A stretch of 56,311 bases of DNA. Source: Bacteroidales bacterium. Its GTDB lineage: Bacteria > Bacteroidota > Bacteroidia > Bacteroidales > F082. The position numbers and the translations under genes are program-made. The notes under the pieces are model-generated. The model did not search any database and was not told where the DNA came from. It worked only from the letters and a program-made list of their open reading frames with translations. Below are positions 1-7,915 of this stretch, piece after piece (the first letter of the stretch is position 1; each line of letters starts with the position of its first letter). Location: contig JAQVGO010000006.1 of the NCBI GenBank assembly GCA_028696715.1, forward strand, positions 1 through 56,311. The letters run 5' to 3'.

Positions 1-16
1 CATGTATTTTAGCGGC

Positions 17-82
17 ATGAAAATAACTCAAATGAACAGCTTTTGGTGGTGGCTTCCGTTTCGATCCGAAATAGGGAAGTAA
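17..82 (+). CDS. trpL: Putative tryptophan leader peptide (21 aa)
   Basis: A 21-codon reading frame starts with ATG at 17 and stops with TAA at 80-82. Three consecutive TGG (Trp) codons lie at 44-52, codons 10-12. It is followed 30 bases later by an intrinsic terminator and then by trpB. Three tandem Trp codons in such a short frame, upstream of a tryptophan biosynthesis gene, is the arrangement of ribosome-mediated attenuators: scarce charged tRNA-Trp would stall the ribosome at the triplet. The promoter must lie at or beyond the left window edge. A second in-frame ATG at 32 would give a 16-codon version that keeps the Trp run. The reading frame is seen directly; translation and function are inferred. 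Confidence 0.75.
   Translation: MKITQMNSFWWWLPFRSEIGK
53..79 (+). promoter_or_regulatory. Leader hairpin directly after the Trp codons
   Basis: Two stacked stems can form: 53-57 (CTTCC) with 75-79 (GGAAG), and 59-63 (TTTCG) with 67-71 (CGAAA), closing a three-base loop. The outer stem begins one base after the last Trp codon, so a stalled ribosome would melt it. Strand 52-58 can alternatively pair with 117-123 inside the terminator's left arm (seven pairs, one G-U). This would make a leader fold that competes with the terminator, but the same stalled ribosome would also mask it, so the true antiterminator is not resolved. Confidence 0.45.
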
Positions 83-111
83 CTACTTTGTGTCTGTTCG
101 ATAAATGATAG

Positions 112-146
112 ATGGCCGGAAGTGAAAACCTCCGGCCATTTTTTTT
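112..146 (+). terminator. Intrinsic terminator of the trp attenuator
   Basis: A perfect 9-bp GC-rich stem joins 112-120 (ATGGCCGGA) and 131-139 (TCCGGCCAT) across a 10-base loop, followed by a run of T to 146. It lies between the Trp-rich leader frame and trpB, with no other gene upstream in the window that would need a terminator here. It is therefore read as the regulated terminator of an attenuator. Confidence 0.8.
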
Positions 147-166
147 GACTTAATTTTTTAATTGCC

Positions 167-217
167 ATGAATGCAACCATACTTAGCTGGATAAAAAAAG
201 TGATCTTCCGATGGTGA
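167..217 (+). other. Possible second Trp-containing mini-ORF
   Basis: ATG at 167 opens a 16-codon frame ending in TGA at 215-217, with Trp at codons 8 and 16. It sits after the terminator and 64 bases before trpB. It could be translated only in readthrough transcripts. Two Trp in 16 codons is unusual but may be chance, and I see no second terminator after it. Low confidence. Confidence 0.2.
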
Positions 218-281
218 AGCTGTCTGAAATGCTTCTTCTAGTTCGATTACAAAAATTATTCATCTAAAAAATATTCATAAA

Positions 282-1481
282 ATGGAAAATATCACTTTAA
301 ACGGAAATACGACTACACAACAAAATCTGGGATCTGTTAACGGCCGCTTTGGCGAATTTGGGGGCATGTATGTGCCTCCGGTGCTGGAAGGAAAACTGCT
401 GGAGCTGGCAGAGCAATTTGCTTATCATACTCAGCAAAAAAGTTTTGAAAATGAATTTGCACATTACCTCAAAACATTTGTTGGCAGGCCTTCTCCACTT
501 TTTTATGCCAGTCGTTTATCGGATTATATTGGTACAAGGATTTACCTCAAACGCGAAGATTTGAATCATACTGGTTCGCACAAGATCAACAATACGATCG
601 GACAAATTTTGCTGGCCAAAAGAATGGGAGCCACCGAAATTGTTGCCGAAACGGGTGCAGGGCAGCATGGAGTGGCTACAGCAACGGCGGCAGCACTTTT
701 TGGCCTCAAATGCAAGGTGTTTATGGGGGCCAAAGATGCCGAGCGTCAGAAGATGAATGTTAGTCGTATCAAACTGCTGGGAGCTGAATTGATTCTCACC
801 TCAGCCGGAAGAGGAACGCTGAAAGACGCTGTGGATGCTGCTTTGGGTTATTATATCGAAAATCCGGATGCGTTTTATCTGCTGGGATCGCAGGTGGGGC
901 CGCATCCTTATCCTACTATGGTAGGCTATTTTCAGAGCGTAATAGGCAAGGAAGCCAAAAAGCAGATCATCGAAGCGGAAGGTCGTCTTCCGGATAATGT
1001 TTTGGCTTGTATAGGCGGCGGATCCAATGCTATTGGGCTTTTTGACGATTTTCTTTACGACGAAGGTGTGGCCATTCATGCTGCTGAAGGTGGCGGAACA
1101 GGCGAGCTGGGGCAAACGGCTGCTACGTTGAGTTTAGGTAAGCCGGGCGTGTTTCAGGGCACGTATTCTTATGCCCTCACCGATGAAAACAATGAAATTT
1201 ATCCTTCTTACAGCATTGCTGCCGGATTGGATTATCCGGGAATCAGTCCGCAACACGCCCTGCTAAAAGATGTCGGAAGAGCACATTACCACTTGATTAC
1301 TGATGCTGAGGCCATCGAAGCCTTTAAGCTTTTAAGTCGCCTGGAAGGAATTATTCCTGCCATTGAATCTTCACATGCGGTGGCACTGGCAATGAAATTG
1401 TTACGCGGAAAATCAGATCAGCTGAGTATCATCAACCTCTCCGGCAGAGGCGATAAGGATGTGGAGCGCGACCTGATGTAA
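282..1481 (+). CDS. trpB: Tryptophan synthase beta chain
   Basis: This PLP enzyme condenses indole (channelled from TrpA) with serine to give tryptophan in the cytoplasm. It is 399 aa, the normal length for the TrpB1 class. The N-terminus carries GRFGEFGGMYVPP, the PLP lysine is Lys101 in HTGSHKINN, the catalytic Glu123 lies in AETGAGQHG, and the phosphate-binding loop is GGGSNAIG. It stands alone: the next gene is on the other strand and a terminator follows at 1523-1552. The rest of the trp pathway is therefore elsewhere, although in many Bacteroidetes trpB heads a trpBEGDCFA operon. The upstream leader peptide and terminator imply attenuation control. Assignment to the TrpB1 rather than TrpB2 class rests on these motifs. 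Confidence 0.96.
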   Translation: MENITLNGNTTTQQNLGSVNGRFGEFGGMYVPPVLEGKLLELAEQFAYHTQQKSFENEFAHYLKTFVGRPSPLFYASRLSDYIGTRIYLKREDLNHTGSHKINNTIGQILLAKRMGATEIVAETGAGQHGVATATAAALFGLKCKVFMGAKDAERQKMNVSRIKLLGAELILTSAGRGTLKDAVDAALGYYIENPDAFYLLGSQVGPHPYPTMVGYFQSVIGKEAKKQIIEAEGRLPDNVLACIGGGSNAIGLFDDFLYDEGVAIHAAEGGGTGELGQTAATLSLGKPGVFQGTYSYALTDENNEIYPSYSIAAGLDYPGISPQHALLKDVGRAHYHLITDAEAIEAFKLLSRLEGIIPAIESSHAVALAMKLLRGKSDQLSIINLSGRGDKDVERDLM

Positions 1482-1522
1482 ACAGTGCGCATTGGTTTAA
1501 CGTTTGTGAATATATTGGTTTG

Positions 1523-1552
1523 AAAGGAGTTGGCATTCGGTCAGCTCCTTTT
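1523..1552 (+). terminator. Terminator after trpB
   Basis: The arms are 1523-1532 (AAAGGAGTTG) and 1542-1551 (CAGCTCCTTT): ten pairs with one G-U, a nine-base loop and four T at 1549-1552. It lies between the convergent trpB and DUF3089 genes and could act in both directions. Confidence 0.7.
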
Positions 1553-1558
1553 CAATGA

Positions 1559-2560
1559 TCAGTGATTCAAGAATTTATCGGTTCGGTTAAGCATATTCAT
1601 CTTAAGGTTTACGGCATAAAGCCAGGAATCCATAAAATGTAGATTGCCATAAGGAAATAAGTCTTTCAACGATTCCTGATAAACGGTGGCAGGATCCACA
1701 TCAGGGCAAATCAGGTAATGATCCTGAATGTAGGTGCCTGTAAAATAGGGAATTGTATCATATGCAGCTTTGTCTTTGTTATAGCGAACAATACCCAAAT
1801 GTGCAGCTTTGTCGGCAGGTGTTGCATCTGTTTTCCAGTTCAGCGGGTTGATACAAACGATGGATTGATTGATTCGTGGCGACTTTGCTTGAATATTTGT
1901 AAGTGAATTATAGAGAATAATCACGCCGGTGTCGTCAGCATTTTGGGCTGGTTTAAGTCGTTCAGGATAGGCTGACAATTCTTCTTCCGTAATTTGCCAG
2001 CCGATCAGATAAGCAGCAATCATATTGTTAAAAGCTTCAGGATTGGGGTGGTTTTTAAGCAATTGGAGCAAGACAGAAGAACCCTGACTATGCCCAAGCA
2101 GGATAAATGGTCGTCCTTTATTGATATGGTTTATATAATATTGAAATGCCGTTGCAATATCATTTACAGGGATTTGGCTTTTTTCTTGAAGCCTGTAATC
2201 ATTAGGCGAATCCACATAAACGGCCATTGTAATCTGTCGGTAATAGGGCGAGAAAAAGTTAAAATCGTCACTCGCATAAACTTCTTTGTTAAAGCGTTGG
2301 TTTCCAATTGCTGCAAGTCGTTCATCGGTTTTTGAAACATCGGTATAAATCATCTCATAACCTTGGCTGTCCTTAAAAGTAGTTCCTAAGGTGGGATAAA
2401 CATAAAAGATGTCCACAGCATGAGAAACAGATGTTAAATCATCTGCATACCAGTAGGTTTCATCATCATAAACAGGTGCTTTTGGGATGAAAGTGGATTG
2501 CGAAATAGCACAACTGCTTGTTAGAAAAAAGAAAATGAACAAGACAAACTTTTGATTCAT
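1559..2560 (-). CDS. DUF3089-type alpha/beta hydrolase, exported
   Basis: A 333-residue predicted secreted or lipid-anchored alpha/beta hydrolase. It opens with a hydrophobic signal segment (about residues 4-20) ending TSSC, a poor lipobox, so either a lipoprotein or signal-peptidase-I cleavage is possible. The nucleophile elbow is GHSQGS, within PFILLGHSQGSSVLLQLL, and an early VDIFYVYPT strand is characteristic of the DUF3089 family. Substrate unknown. It is monocistronic, convergent with trpB, and a -7 box lies at 2577-2584 on its own strand. Membership of the alpha/beta hydrolase fold is firm; the activity is not known for the family. Confidence 0.8.
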   Translation of the reverse strand: MNQKFVLFIFFFLTSSCAISQSTFIPKAPVYDDETYWYADDLTSVSHAVDIFYVYPTLGTTFKDSQGYEMIYTDVSKTDERLAAIGNQRFNKEVYASDDFNFFSPYYRQITMAVYVDSPNDYRLQEKSQIPVNDIATAFQYYINHINKGRPFILLGHSQGSSVLLQLLKNHPNPEAFNNMIAAYLIGWQITEEELSAYPERLKPAQNADDTGVIILYNSLTNIQAKSPRINQSIVCINPLNWKTDATPADKAAHLGIVRYNKDKAAYDTIPYFTGTYIQDHYLICPDVDPATVYQESLKDLFPYGNLHFMDSWLYAVNLKMNMLNRTDKFLNH

Positions 2561-2576
2561 ATCACTTTAATTTGTT

Positions 2577-2584
2577 CAAAGTTA
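2577..2584 (-). promoter_or_regulatory. -7 promoter box of the DUF3089 gene
   Basis: The minus strand reads TAACTTTG, an exact match to the Bacteroidota -7 consensus TAnnTTTG, 16 bases before the start codon. Confidence 0.6.
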
Positions 2585-2659
2585 GCCATTATTAAGGTTT
2601 TTTAAGCAATTAAAACTATCTAAAAGTTGTTTTAACCCCTTAAGCAGTAATTATTAACG

Positions 2660-2667
2660 TACTTTTG
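2660..2667 (+). promoter_or_regulatory. -7 promoter box of the acyl-activating fusion gene
   Basis: TACTTTTG matches TAnnTTTG exactly and lies 38 bases before the ATG at 2706. No clear -33 TTG element is seen at the expected distance. Confidence 0.6.
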
Positions 2668-2705
2668 TACACAGAAATTTAAGTTATACGAAGCACAATT
2701 CCTTT

Positions 2706-5162
2706 ATGCTCAAAAACCACGGCCAGAAGCTGGCCATTCAGTACGGCACACAGGCAATAACTTACGATCAGTTTTTTGCAGGCCTTACGAAGTTTTCAAA
2801 ACAATTTTCTTTAGCAGCAGGTTCACATGCAGTAATTTTTGCTGAGAATTCGCCGGCTTGGGCTTTGGCATTTTATACCGTCTGGCAAAAAAGCGGGGTT
2901 GTTATTCCGGTAGATTTTATGTCGAGCACTGCAGATGTTGCCTACATCTTAAAGGATTCCTCTCCAGAAGTGATATTTTGCTCCGAAACGGGTGCAAAAC
3001 TCATGCAGGAAGCTATTTATTTGGCTGATATTCAAACGAAACTTATCATATTACCTCAGCAATTTGAGATAGAAAACTCAACTGATGAGGCTGGAGAAAT
3101 GCCGGAATATCAACCTGACGACACTGCTGTTATCATCTACACCAGTGGCACAACGGGCAGTCCGAAAGGCGTAATGCTGACTTACCGCAACCTTAAGCAA
3201 AATGTGGATGCCGTATCAAAAGGAATTAAAATCTATCACCCCGATTCGCGGGTGATGGTATTGTTGCCTTTGCATCATATTTTTCCGCTGGCCGGAACGC
3301 TTGTTATACCGATGTCGTTAGGAGCCACGATTGCAATCAGTCCTTCCTTAAAAACGGAAGACATACTTAAAACCTTGCAAGACAATAAAATAACCATTAT
3401 AATTGGGGTGCCCCGTCTGTATGCAGCAATTCACAAGGGCATTAAAAGCAAAATCGACAAAAGTGCTGTCGCCAAATTGCTTTTCAAGGTAGCGACAAAA
3501 ATACAATCCAAAGGATTTTCGAAGAAGATTTTTAAGGCTGCACACCAGAAATTTGGCGGGGCAGTTGAGTTTTTGGTTTCGGGTGGTGCAGCACTTGATC
3601 CGGAAGTGGGTGGCGATTTTCAAACCCTTGGTTTCGAAGTACTCGAAGGTTATGGCATGACCGAAGCCGCTCCGATGATCACTTTTACCCAGCCCGGACG
3701 AGTAAAAATTGGTTCGCCCGGACATGTAGTGGCAGGTACAGAGTTACGCATCGTAGATGGGGAGATCACAGCACGCGGGCCTCATATCATGAAAGGCTAT
3801 TACAACAGACCTGACGAAACTGCTGAAGTGATCAGGGATGGCTGGCTGCACACCGGCGACCTGGGCTATGTGGATGAGGAAGGCTTTTTGTTTATCACCG
3901 GAAGGAAAAAGGAAATCATTGTATTGTCCAATGGAAAAAATATTAATCCGGCAGAACTTGAAGCTGAATTGTTAAAGCCAGAGTTAGTGCAGGATTGTGC
4001 AGTTTTTTATGCTGATGATCAGCTTCAACTGATTGTTGTGCCCCATAGTAACGAGAATCTGCCTTTGGATCAGCTGGAGATGAGCTTGCGCGAAAACTTA
4101 CTCAAGCCGTTTAACGAAAAAGTTTCTTCTTACAAACGCATTCACCGGATTCAATTTGCCAATGAAGAGCTGCCTCGAACACGGTTGGGAAAACTCCAAA
4201 GATTCCTGTTAGCCGATCTCGCTAAGGTAAACTCAAAGGATGAAACCAATCTTGTTGTTGAAGTTGATAATCCGGTTTACCCTTTGCTGGCAGCATTTGT
4301 AGAAGCTGAAAAGCACCGCAAACCACTACCTACCGATCATATTGAAAGTGATCTGGGTTTTGATTCATTGGATAAGATTAGTATGCAAAGCTGGATCGAA
4401 CAGACCTTTGGGCTAAAAATTGAACCCCATGAGCTAACGAATTATACTTCCTTGCTGGCACTTAGTGAATGGATTGCTGCAAATAAAATACGGATGGAAG
4501 ATTCTCATATCAACTGGGCCGAAATCTTACGCGAAAAGGTTCAGCTGCAATTGCCGGCCACTTGGTTTACCGGTAATCTTGCTGTTTGGTTGTCGCGCAT
4601 CTTTTTCAAGATCTATTTTCGTTTTCAAACTGTTGGACACAAAAATCTTCCTCAGGGCCCTTTTATTCTGGCACCAAACCACCAAAGTTTTTTTGATGGC
4701 ATGTTTGTGGCTTCTGTTCTGCGTTACAAGCAAGTGCGTGGCACCTATTTTTATGCCAAGGAAAAGCATATTCGTCCACGCTGGTTAAAGTTTCTTGCAA
4801 ATCGTAACAATATCATTATCATGGATTTGAATCGAGATTTGAAGGCCTCGATTCAGAAAATGGGTGAAGTGTTGCGTATGCAGAAAAGTTTGATCATCTT
4901 TCCGGAAGGCACACGTACTGCAAACGGGCATCTTGGTGATTTTAAAAAGACTTTTGCCATTCTCGCCAGCGAACTGAAAGTACCTGTTATTCCTGTTTCT
5001 ATTAGTGGTGCATTCGAAGCATTGCCAAGAGGTAGTTTTTTCCCGAAGCCCTGGAAAAAAATCAGGGTAGAGTTTCTCGAACCCGTTTATCCTGAAAATC
5101 ATTCTTACGAAAGCCTGGCCAGTAATGTGCGCGAACGCATTCAGCAAAAGCTGTCAAGCTAA
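2706..5162 (+). CDS. Fused adenylating acyl ligase - acyl carrier - PlsC acyltransferase
   Basis: An 818-residue three-part protein. Residues 1 to about 510 form an ANL-superfamily adenylation domain (P-loop YTSGTTGSPKG at 145-155, GYGMTEA motif, LHTGDLG). Residues about 525-600 form an acyl-carrier domain with the phosphopantetheine serine Ser554 in LGFDSLD. Residues about 640-818 form a PlsC-type acyltransferase with NHQSFFD (His659, Asp664) and FPEGTRT (732-738). The expected reaction is ATP-dependent activation of a fatty acid, loading on the internal carrier, and transfer to a lysophospholipid or similar acceptor at the inner membrane. Bacterial Aas has the acyltransferase first and lacks the carrier, so this is a reversed, carrier-containing layout. 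Monocistronic. Domain calls are firm; the acceptor is inferred. Confidence 0.88.
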   Translation: MLKNHGQKLAIQYGTQAITYDQFFAGLTKFSKQFSLAAGSHAVIFAENSPAWALAFYTVWQKSGVVIPVDFMSSTADVAYILKDSSPEVIFCSETGAKLMQEAIYLADIQTKLIILPQQFEIENSTDEAGEMPEYQPDDTAVIIYTSGTTGSPKGVMLTYRNLKQNVDAVSKGIKIYHPDSRVMVLLPLHHIFPLAGTLVIPMSLGATIAISPSLKTEDILKTLQDNKITIIIGVPRLYAAIHKGIKSKIDKSAVAKLLFKVATKIQSKGFSKKIFKAAHQKFGGAVEFLVSGGAALDPEVGGDFQTLGFEVLEGYGMTEAAPMITFTQPGRVKIGSPGHVVAGTELRIVDGEITARGPHIMKGYYNRPDETAEVIRDGWLHTGDLGYVDEEGFLFITGRKKEIIVLSNGKNINPAELEAELLKPELVQDCAVFYADDQLQLIVVPHSNENLPLDQLEMSLRENLLKPFNEKVSSYKRIHRIQFANEELPRTRLGKLQRFLLADLAKVNSKDETNLVVEVDNPVYPLLAAFVEAEKHRKPLPTDHIESDLGFDSLDKISMQSWIEQTFGLKIEPHELTNYTSLLALSEWIAANKIRMEDSHINWAEILREKVQLQLPATWFTGNLAVWLSRIFFKIYFRFQTVGHKNLPQGPFILAPNHQSFFDGMFVASVLRYKQVRGTYFYAKEKHIRPRWLKFLANRNNIIIMDLNRDLKASIQKMGEVLRMQKSLIIFPEGTRTANGHLGDFKKTFAILASELKVPVIPVSISGAFEALPRGSFFPKPWKKIRVEFLEPVYPENHSYESLASNVRERIQQKLSS

Positions 5163-5343
5163 TTAGAGCTTGTCTATAAAGTCAGTGGCTGTTTCAAATG
5201 GTCGAGATCAAGTCTGCCTGACTGTCATACAGGGTATATATAAATTTTAACCTGCAATTTACTAAAGTATTCCGGGATTTAGAATTTTTATAGCAACGCA
5301 GATATCGGTCAATATGGACAGACACTAATTAAGTAGAAACTTA

Positions 5344-5351
5344 TACTTTTG
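5344..5351 (+). promoter_or_regulatory. -7 promoter box of the UbiA-like gene
   Basis: TACTTTTG matches TAnnTTTG exactly, 22 bases before the ATG at 5374. The preceding gap (5163-5343) shows no other recognisable element. Confidence 0.6.
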
Positions 5352-5373
5352 ATGCCTTACAGGAAGGCTTTAG

Positions 5374-6210
5374 ATGCGAAAAATCATTGCTTTGATCGAG
5401 AATTTAAGTCTGCATGTTGTGGCAGGCTCCATTTGTAGTGCACTATTCGCGTCATTTGTGCTTGATGTTACATTGCCTTTATGGTGGTTAGTATGTCTGG
5501 GACTTGCTGTATGGTTTATTTATACACTGGATCATTTATGCGATGCAAGATTGAATCGGGGAAGGATAAATAACAGCAGACATCAGTTTCACGAACAGCA
5601 TTTTAAAAAGTTGTTTGTTGTGCTGTTGTTGACAGGTTTGACAGGGGTATTGGTTTTTATTCGTTTTGCTAGTGTTCAAATGTGGATATCGGCTGGCGTA
5701 TTGGCTGGTTTGGCCTTGATACATATTTTGTTAGTCAGCTCTTCAGTTTTTTCAAGGAAATTCTGGCTACAAAAAGAGATCCAAATTGCATTGATTTACA
5801 GTGTTGGCATATGGCTTGGAGCACTACATCTAAAAGAAAAGCCATTTGATATACAGGTGATTATGGTTTTTTTGAGCTTTACAATACTCGCCTGGTGGGA
5901 AACAAGTTTTGTAGCATTGAATGAAAGGGAAACTGATTTAAAACAGCAAAGCATTTCGTTGGCAACCCGACTAGGTGATCAAAAAACTAAGAAACTACTG
6001 CTGCTGCTGTTGGTTCTTCAGCTTGTATTTTCTTCGGTTCAGCTTTTATTGTTTGAGGGCCCAATTGACAAAGCGAATCTCATCTTGATTGCCATGGGTC
6101 TAGCTTTCGTTTTTTTATTTTTAATTCGGAAGTATCTTTTCAAAGCAGGGCTTTTGCATTTTGTTGGAGAATTAATCTTTTGTCTTCCGGTTTTGGTTTT
6201 TCTTATTTAA
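5374..6210 (+). CDS. UbiA-superfamily-like polytopic membrane protein
   Basis: 278 residues with about eight hydrophobic segments. Asp53 and Asp57 in TLDHLCDARLN and a second polar loop, NERETDLKQQ (183-192) followed by SLATRLGD, resemble the two Asp-rich loops of UbiA prenyltransferases. These normally bind Mg2+-prenyl diphosphate and end in a T-LA-RLG motif. The match is weaker than for MenA or UbiA themselves, so the substrate cannot be named and the protein may be a divergent family member. It has its own promoter box and overlaps the convergent next gene by four bases. Confidence 0.55.
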   Translation: MRKIIALIENLSLHVVAGSICSALFASFVLDVTLPLWWLVCLGLAVWFIYTLDHLCDARLNRGRINNSRHQFHEQHFKKLFVVLLLTGLTGVLVFIRFASVQMWISAGVLAGLALIHILLVSSSVFSRKFWLQKEIQIALIYSVGIWLGALHLKEKPFDIQVIMVFLSFTILAWWETSFVALNERETDLKQQSISLATRLGDQKTKKLLLLLLVLQLVFSSVQLLLFEGPIDKANLILIAMGLAFVFLFLIRKYLFKAGLLHFVGELIFCLPVLVFLI

Positions 6211-6896
6211 GAAATAAACAACAAACTCCCCACATCGGTTAATACCTCATTACTTAGCGATACAATTTGATAACCAGCATTGTAAGTGAAACGTAAAAGA
6301 CTTTCATACTCTTTAAGGTATTCCGGATTGCCACAGAAGATTAATTGTTGTTGACAAATTCCACAGCATCCCCCAAAAAAGCCGTGTTTATGACCAGCCA
6401 GTCTGATTTGATTAGGCTCAATGTAAAGCACTGATTTATTAATACTTTTAAGCTGTTGTGAGATGCCTTTATCAGAACAAATAAAATGTTGCTCATCCAA
6501 ACTAATTAAATTGCAACGCGTATATCCCTGATTAACAGCTAAACATTCACTTGGATTATACTGCTCAATAATCTTTCTGTCAGTATGCTTTATGTTGTGA
6601 ATCAAAAGCCTGGAAAGTGCTACGGCATTATAAACTGCTGTTTCAGGATATTTTGTACCGGGGTTTTTGTCCCCACTGATCCAGTTTATTTTTGCTTTAT
6701 CGAGCTCTTTGCTTTTTATTTCAGAAATTTCGGGTGCAACGATCAGCATTTTTGGGTGCTGACAGAAGAAAATATCCGGATGGGCAGAAATGGAAGGATA
6801 AACTTTTTTGTTTGGTTCGAGCCAGAGTGGTTGGGCAATCCTGGCCAATTGTTTTTTCGCTTTCTCGGGCGTACGGCTGTCGGCAATCACAAGCAT
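6207..6896 (-). CDS. DUF6873-like (pentein/GME-fold) protein
   Basis: 229 residues, cytoplasmic, no signal peptide. Motifs SAHPDIFFC, GYTRCN, SDKGI, HGFFGGCCGIC and FCGN resemble the DUF6873 family, thought to have the guanidino-group-modifying (pentein) fold. No biochemical role is established that I know of. It is unusually Cys-rich near the C-terminal GGCCGIC. Its ATG overlaps the stop of the upstream radical-SAM gene by one base (TAATG on the minus strand), implying translational coupling and joint function. The family call is from motif memory; function unknown. Confidence 0.5.
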   Translation of the reverse strand: MLVIADSRTPEKAKKQLARIAQPLWLEPNKKVYPSISAHPDIFFCQHPKMLIVAPEISEIKSKELDKAKINWISGDKNPGTKYPETAVYNAVALSRLLIHNIKHTDRKIIEQYNPSECLAVNQGYTRCNLISLDEQHFICSDKGISQQLKSINKSVLYIEPNQIRLAGHKHGFFGGCCGICQQQLIFCGNPEYLKEYESLLRFTYNAGYQIVSLSNEVLTDVGSLLFIS

Positions 6897-7900
6897 TACT
6901 TATGTATTTTAATTGAAAATTCGCGACCATTGAGCGATTTATCTGCCTTGAAATAAATTTTGCGATAACGTTTTTCAAGTAATTTTCTGTTCTGACTTTT
7001 AAAACCGGCAGCATGATTGAGTTGATTGGACGACACGAATAATTCAATTACTTCAGCTTGAGGCCAATCCGAATAATTTTGAAATTGTTTTTCCCATAAT
7101 TTGGAATACACAAGCTCTGCAAATTGTGGATGATACGGACCTGCAACAAAAGCATCGGTGTTTAGCTCTTCGGAAGGATGCAGACCCATACGCAACACTT
7201 TGATACGGTTTGATTCAAAAAACATACAAAGTTTAGCAGTTTGATCTACTGCTTCGTTAAGTTGTAGCGGATGATATTTTCCGTTCAGAAAAAGTTGTTC
7301 AAGTGCAGTATCTTTTATTACCAAGCAAGGATAAATCCGTGTTTCTTTTGCTCCAAAAGCAATCAGATCACGGGCTGTTTGCATGCTTGTTTCAGCATTA
7401 TCTTTTGGTAGCCCGATCATCATTTGTAGGCCAAGCACAAATCCAGCTGACAAAATCTGTTCAGATGCCCTGGCAATAGCTTCGCGTAAATGTCCACGGC
7501 CACTAGCCTGCAGCACTTTATCGCTGGTTGATTGCGCTCCAAGCTCAATATGCGTAACACCATAAGCCTTAAGCATTTCGAGGGTTTCTATATCAATATA
7601 ATCCGGACGTGTGCTTATTCGTATGCCCGAAATATAACCCTTTTCCAGATAAGCCCGGCCAAGGTGTAAATATTCTTTTTGAAGGGTTTTAGGAAGCCCG
7701 GTAAAATTTCCACCAAAAAATGCAAGCTGGACTGACCGTTTTTCTGTTTTAAAACTTTTAAGGTGAGATTCAATTTTTATAAGAATTTCTTTTTTTGATG
7801 GGATATGAAGCTGGCTGCTTATAGATGCCTGGTTGCAAAAGACACAGCGATGCGGACATGCCAGTTCTGGCATAAAAATTGGTATATTGTAATGTTTCAT
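6896..7900 (-). CDS. Radical SAM protein, Elp3-like type
   Basis: 334 residues. Three cysteines in CPHRCVFC (CxxxCxxC, about residues 15-22) ligate the [4Fe-4S] cluster that cleaves S-adenosylmethionine. Downstream FFGGNFTGL, ISTRPDYID and HIELGAQS are typical of the Elp3/coproporphyrinogen-oxidase-like branch with a TIM-barrel core. No KAT acetyltransferase domain of true Elp3 is present. It is the first gene of a two-gene operon coupled to the DUF6873-like gene. A -7 box at 7908-7915 leaves almost no leader. Substrate unknown. Confidence 0.8.
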   Translation of the reverse strand: MKHYNIPIFMPELACPHRCVFCNQASISSQLHIPSKKEILIKIESHLKSFKTEKRSVQLAFFGGNFTGLPKTLQKEYLHLGRAYLEKGYISGIRISTRPDYIDIETLEMLKAYGVTHIELGAQSTSDKVLQASGRGHLREAIARASEQILSAGFVLGLQMMIGLPKDNAETSMQTARDLIAFGAKETRIYPCLVIKDTALEQLFLNGKYHPLQLNEAVDQTAKLCMFFESNRIKVLRMGLHPSEELNTDAFVAGPYHPQFAELVYSKLWEKQFQNYSDWPQAEVIELFVSSNQLNHAAGFKSQNRKLLEKRYRKIYFKADKSLNGREFSIKIHK

Positions 7901-7907
7901 GCAAAGG

Positions 7908-7915
7908 CAAAATTA
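7908..7915 (-). promoter_or_regulatory. -7 promoter box very close to the radical SAM start
   Basis: The minus strand reads TAATTTTG, an exact consensus, ending only seven bases before the ATG at 7900. Transcription would begin at or within a few bases of the start codon, giving a leaderless or nearly leaderless mRNA. Confidence 0.55.

Noticed and set aside
801..1115. Minus-strand open frame inside trpB
   Set aside because: It is a shadow of the trpB coding sequence with no promoter box and no family resemblance.
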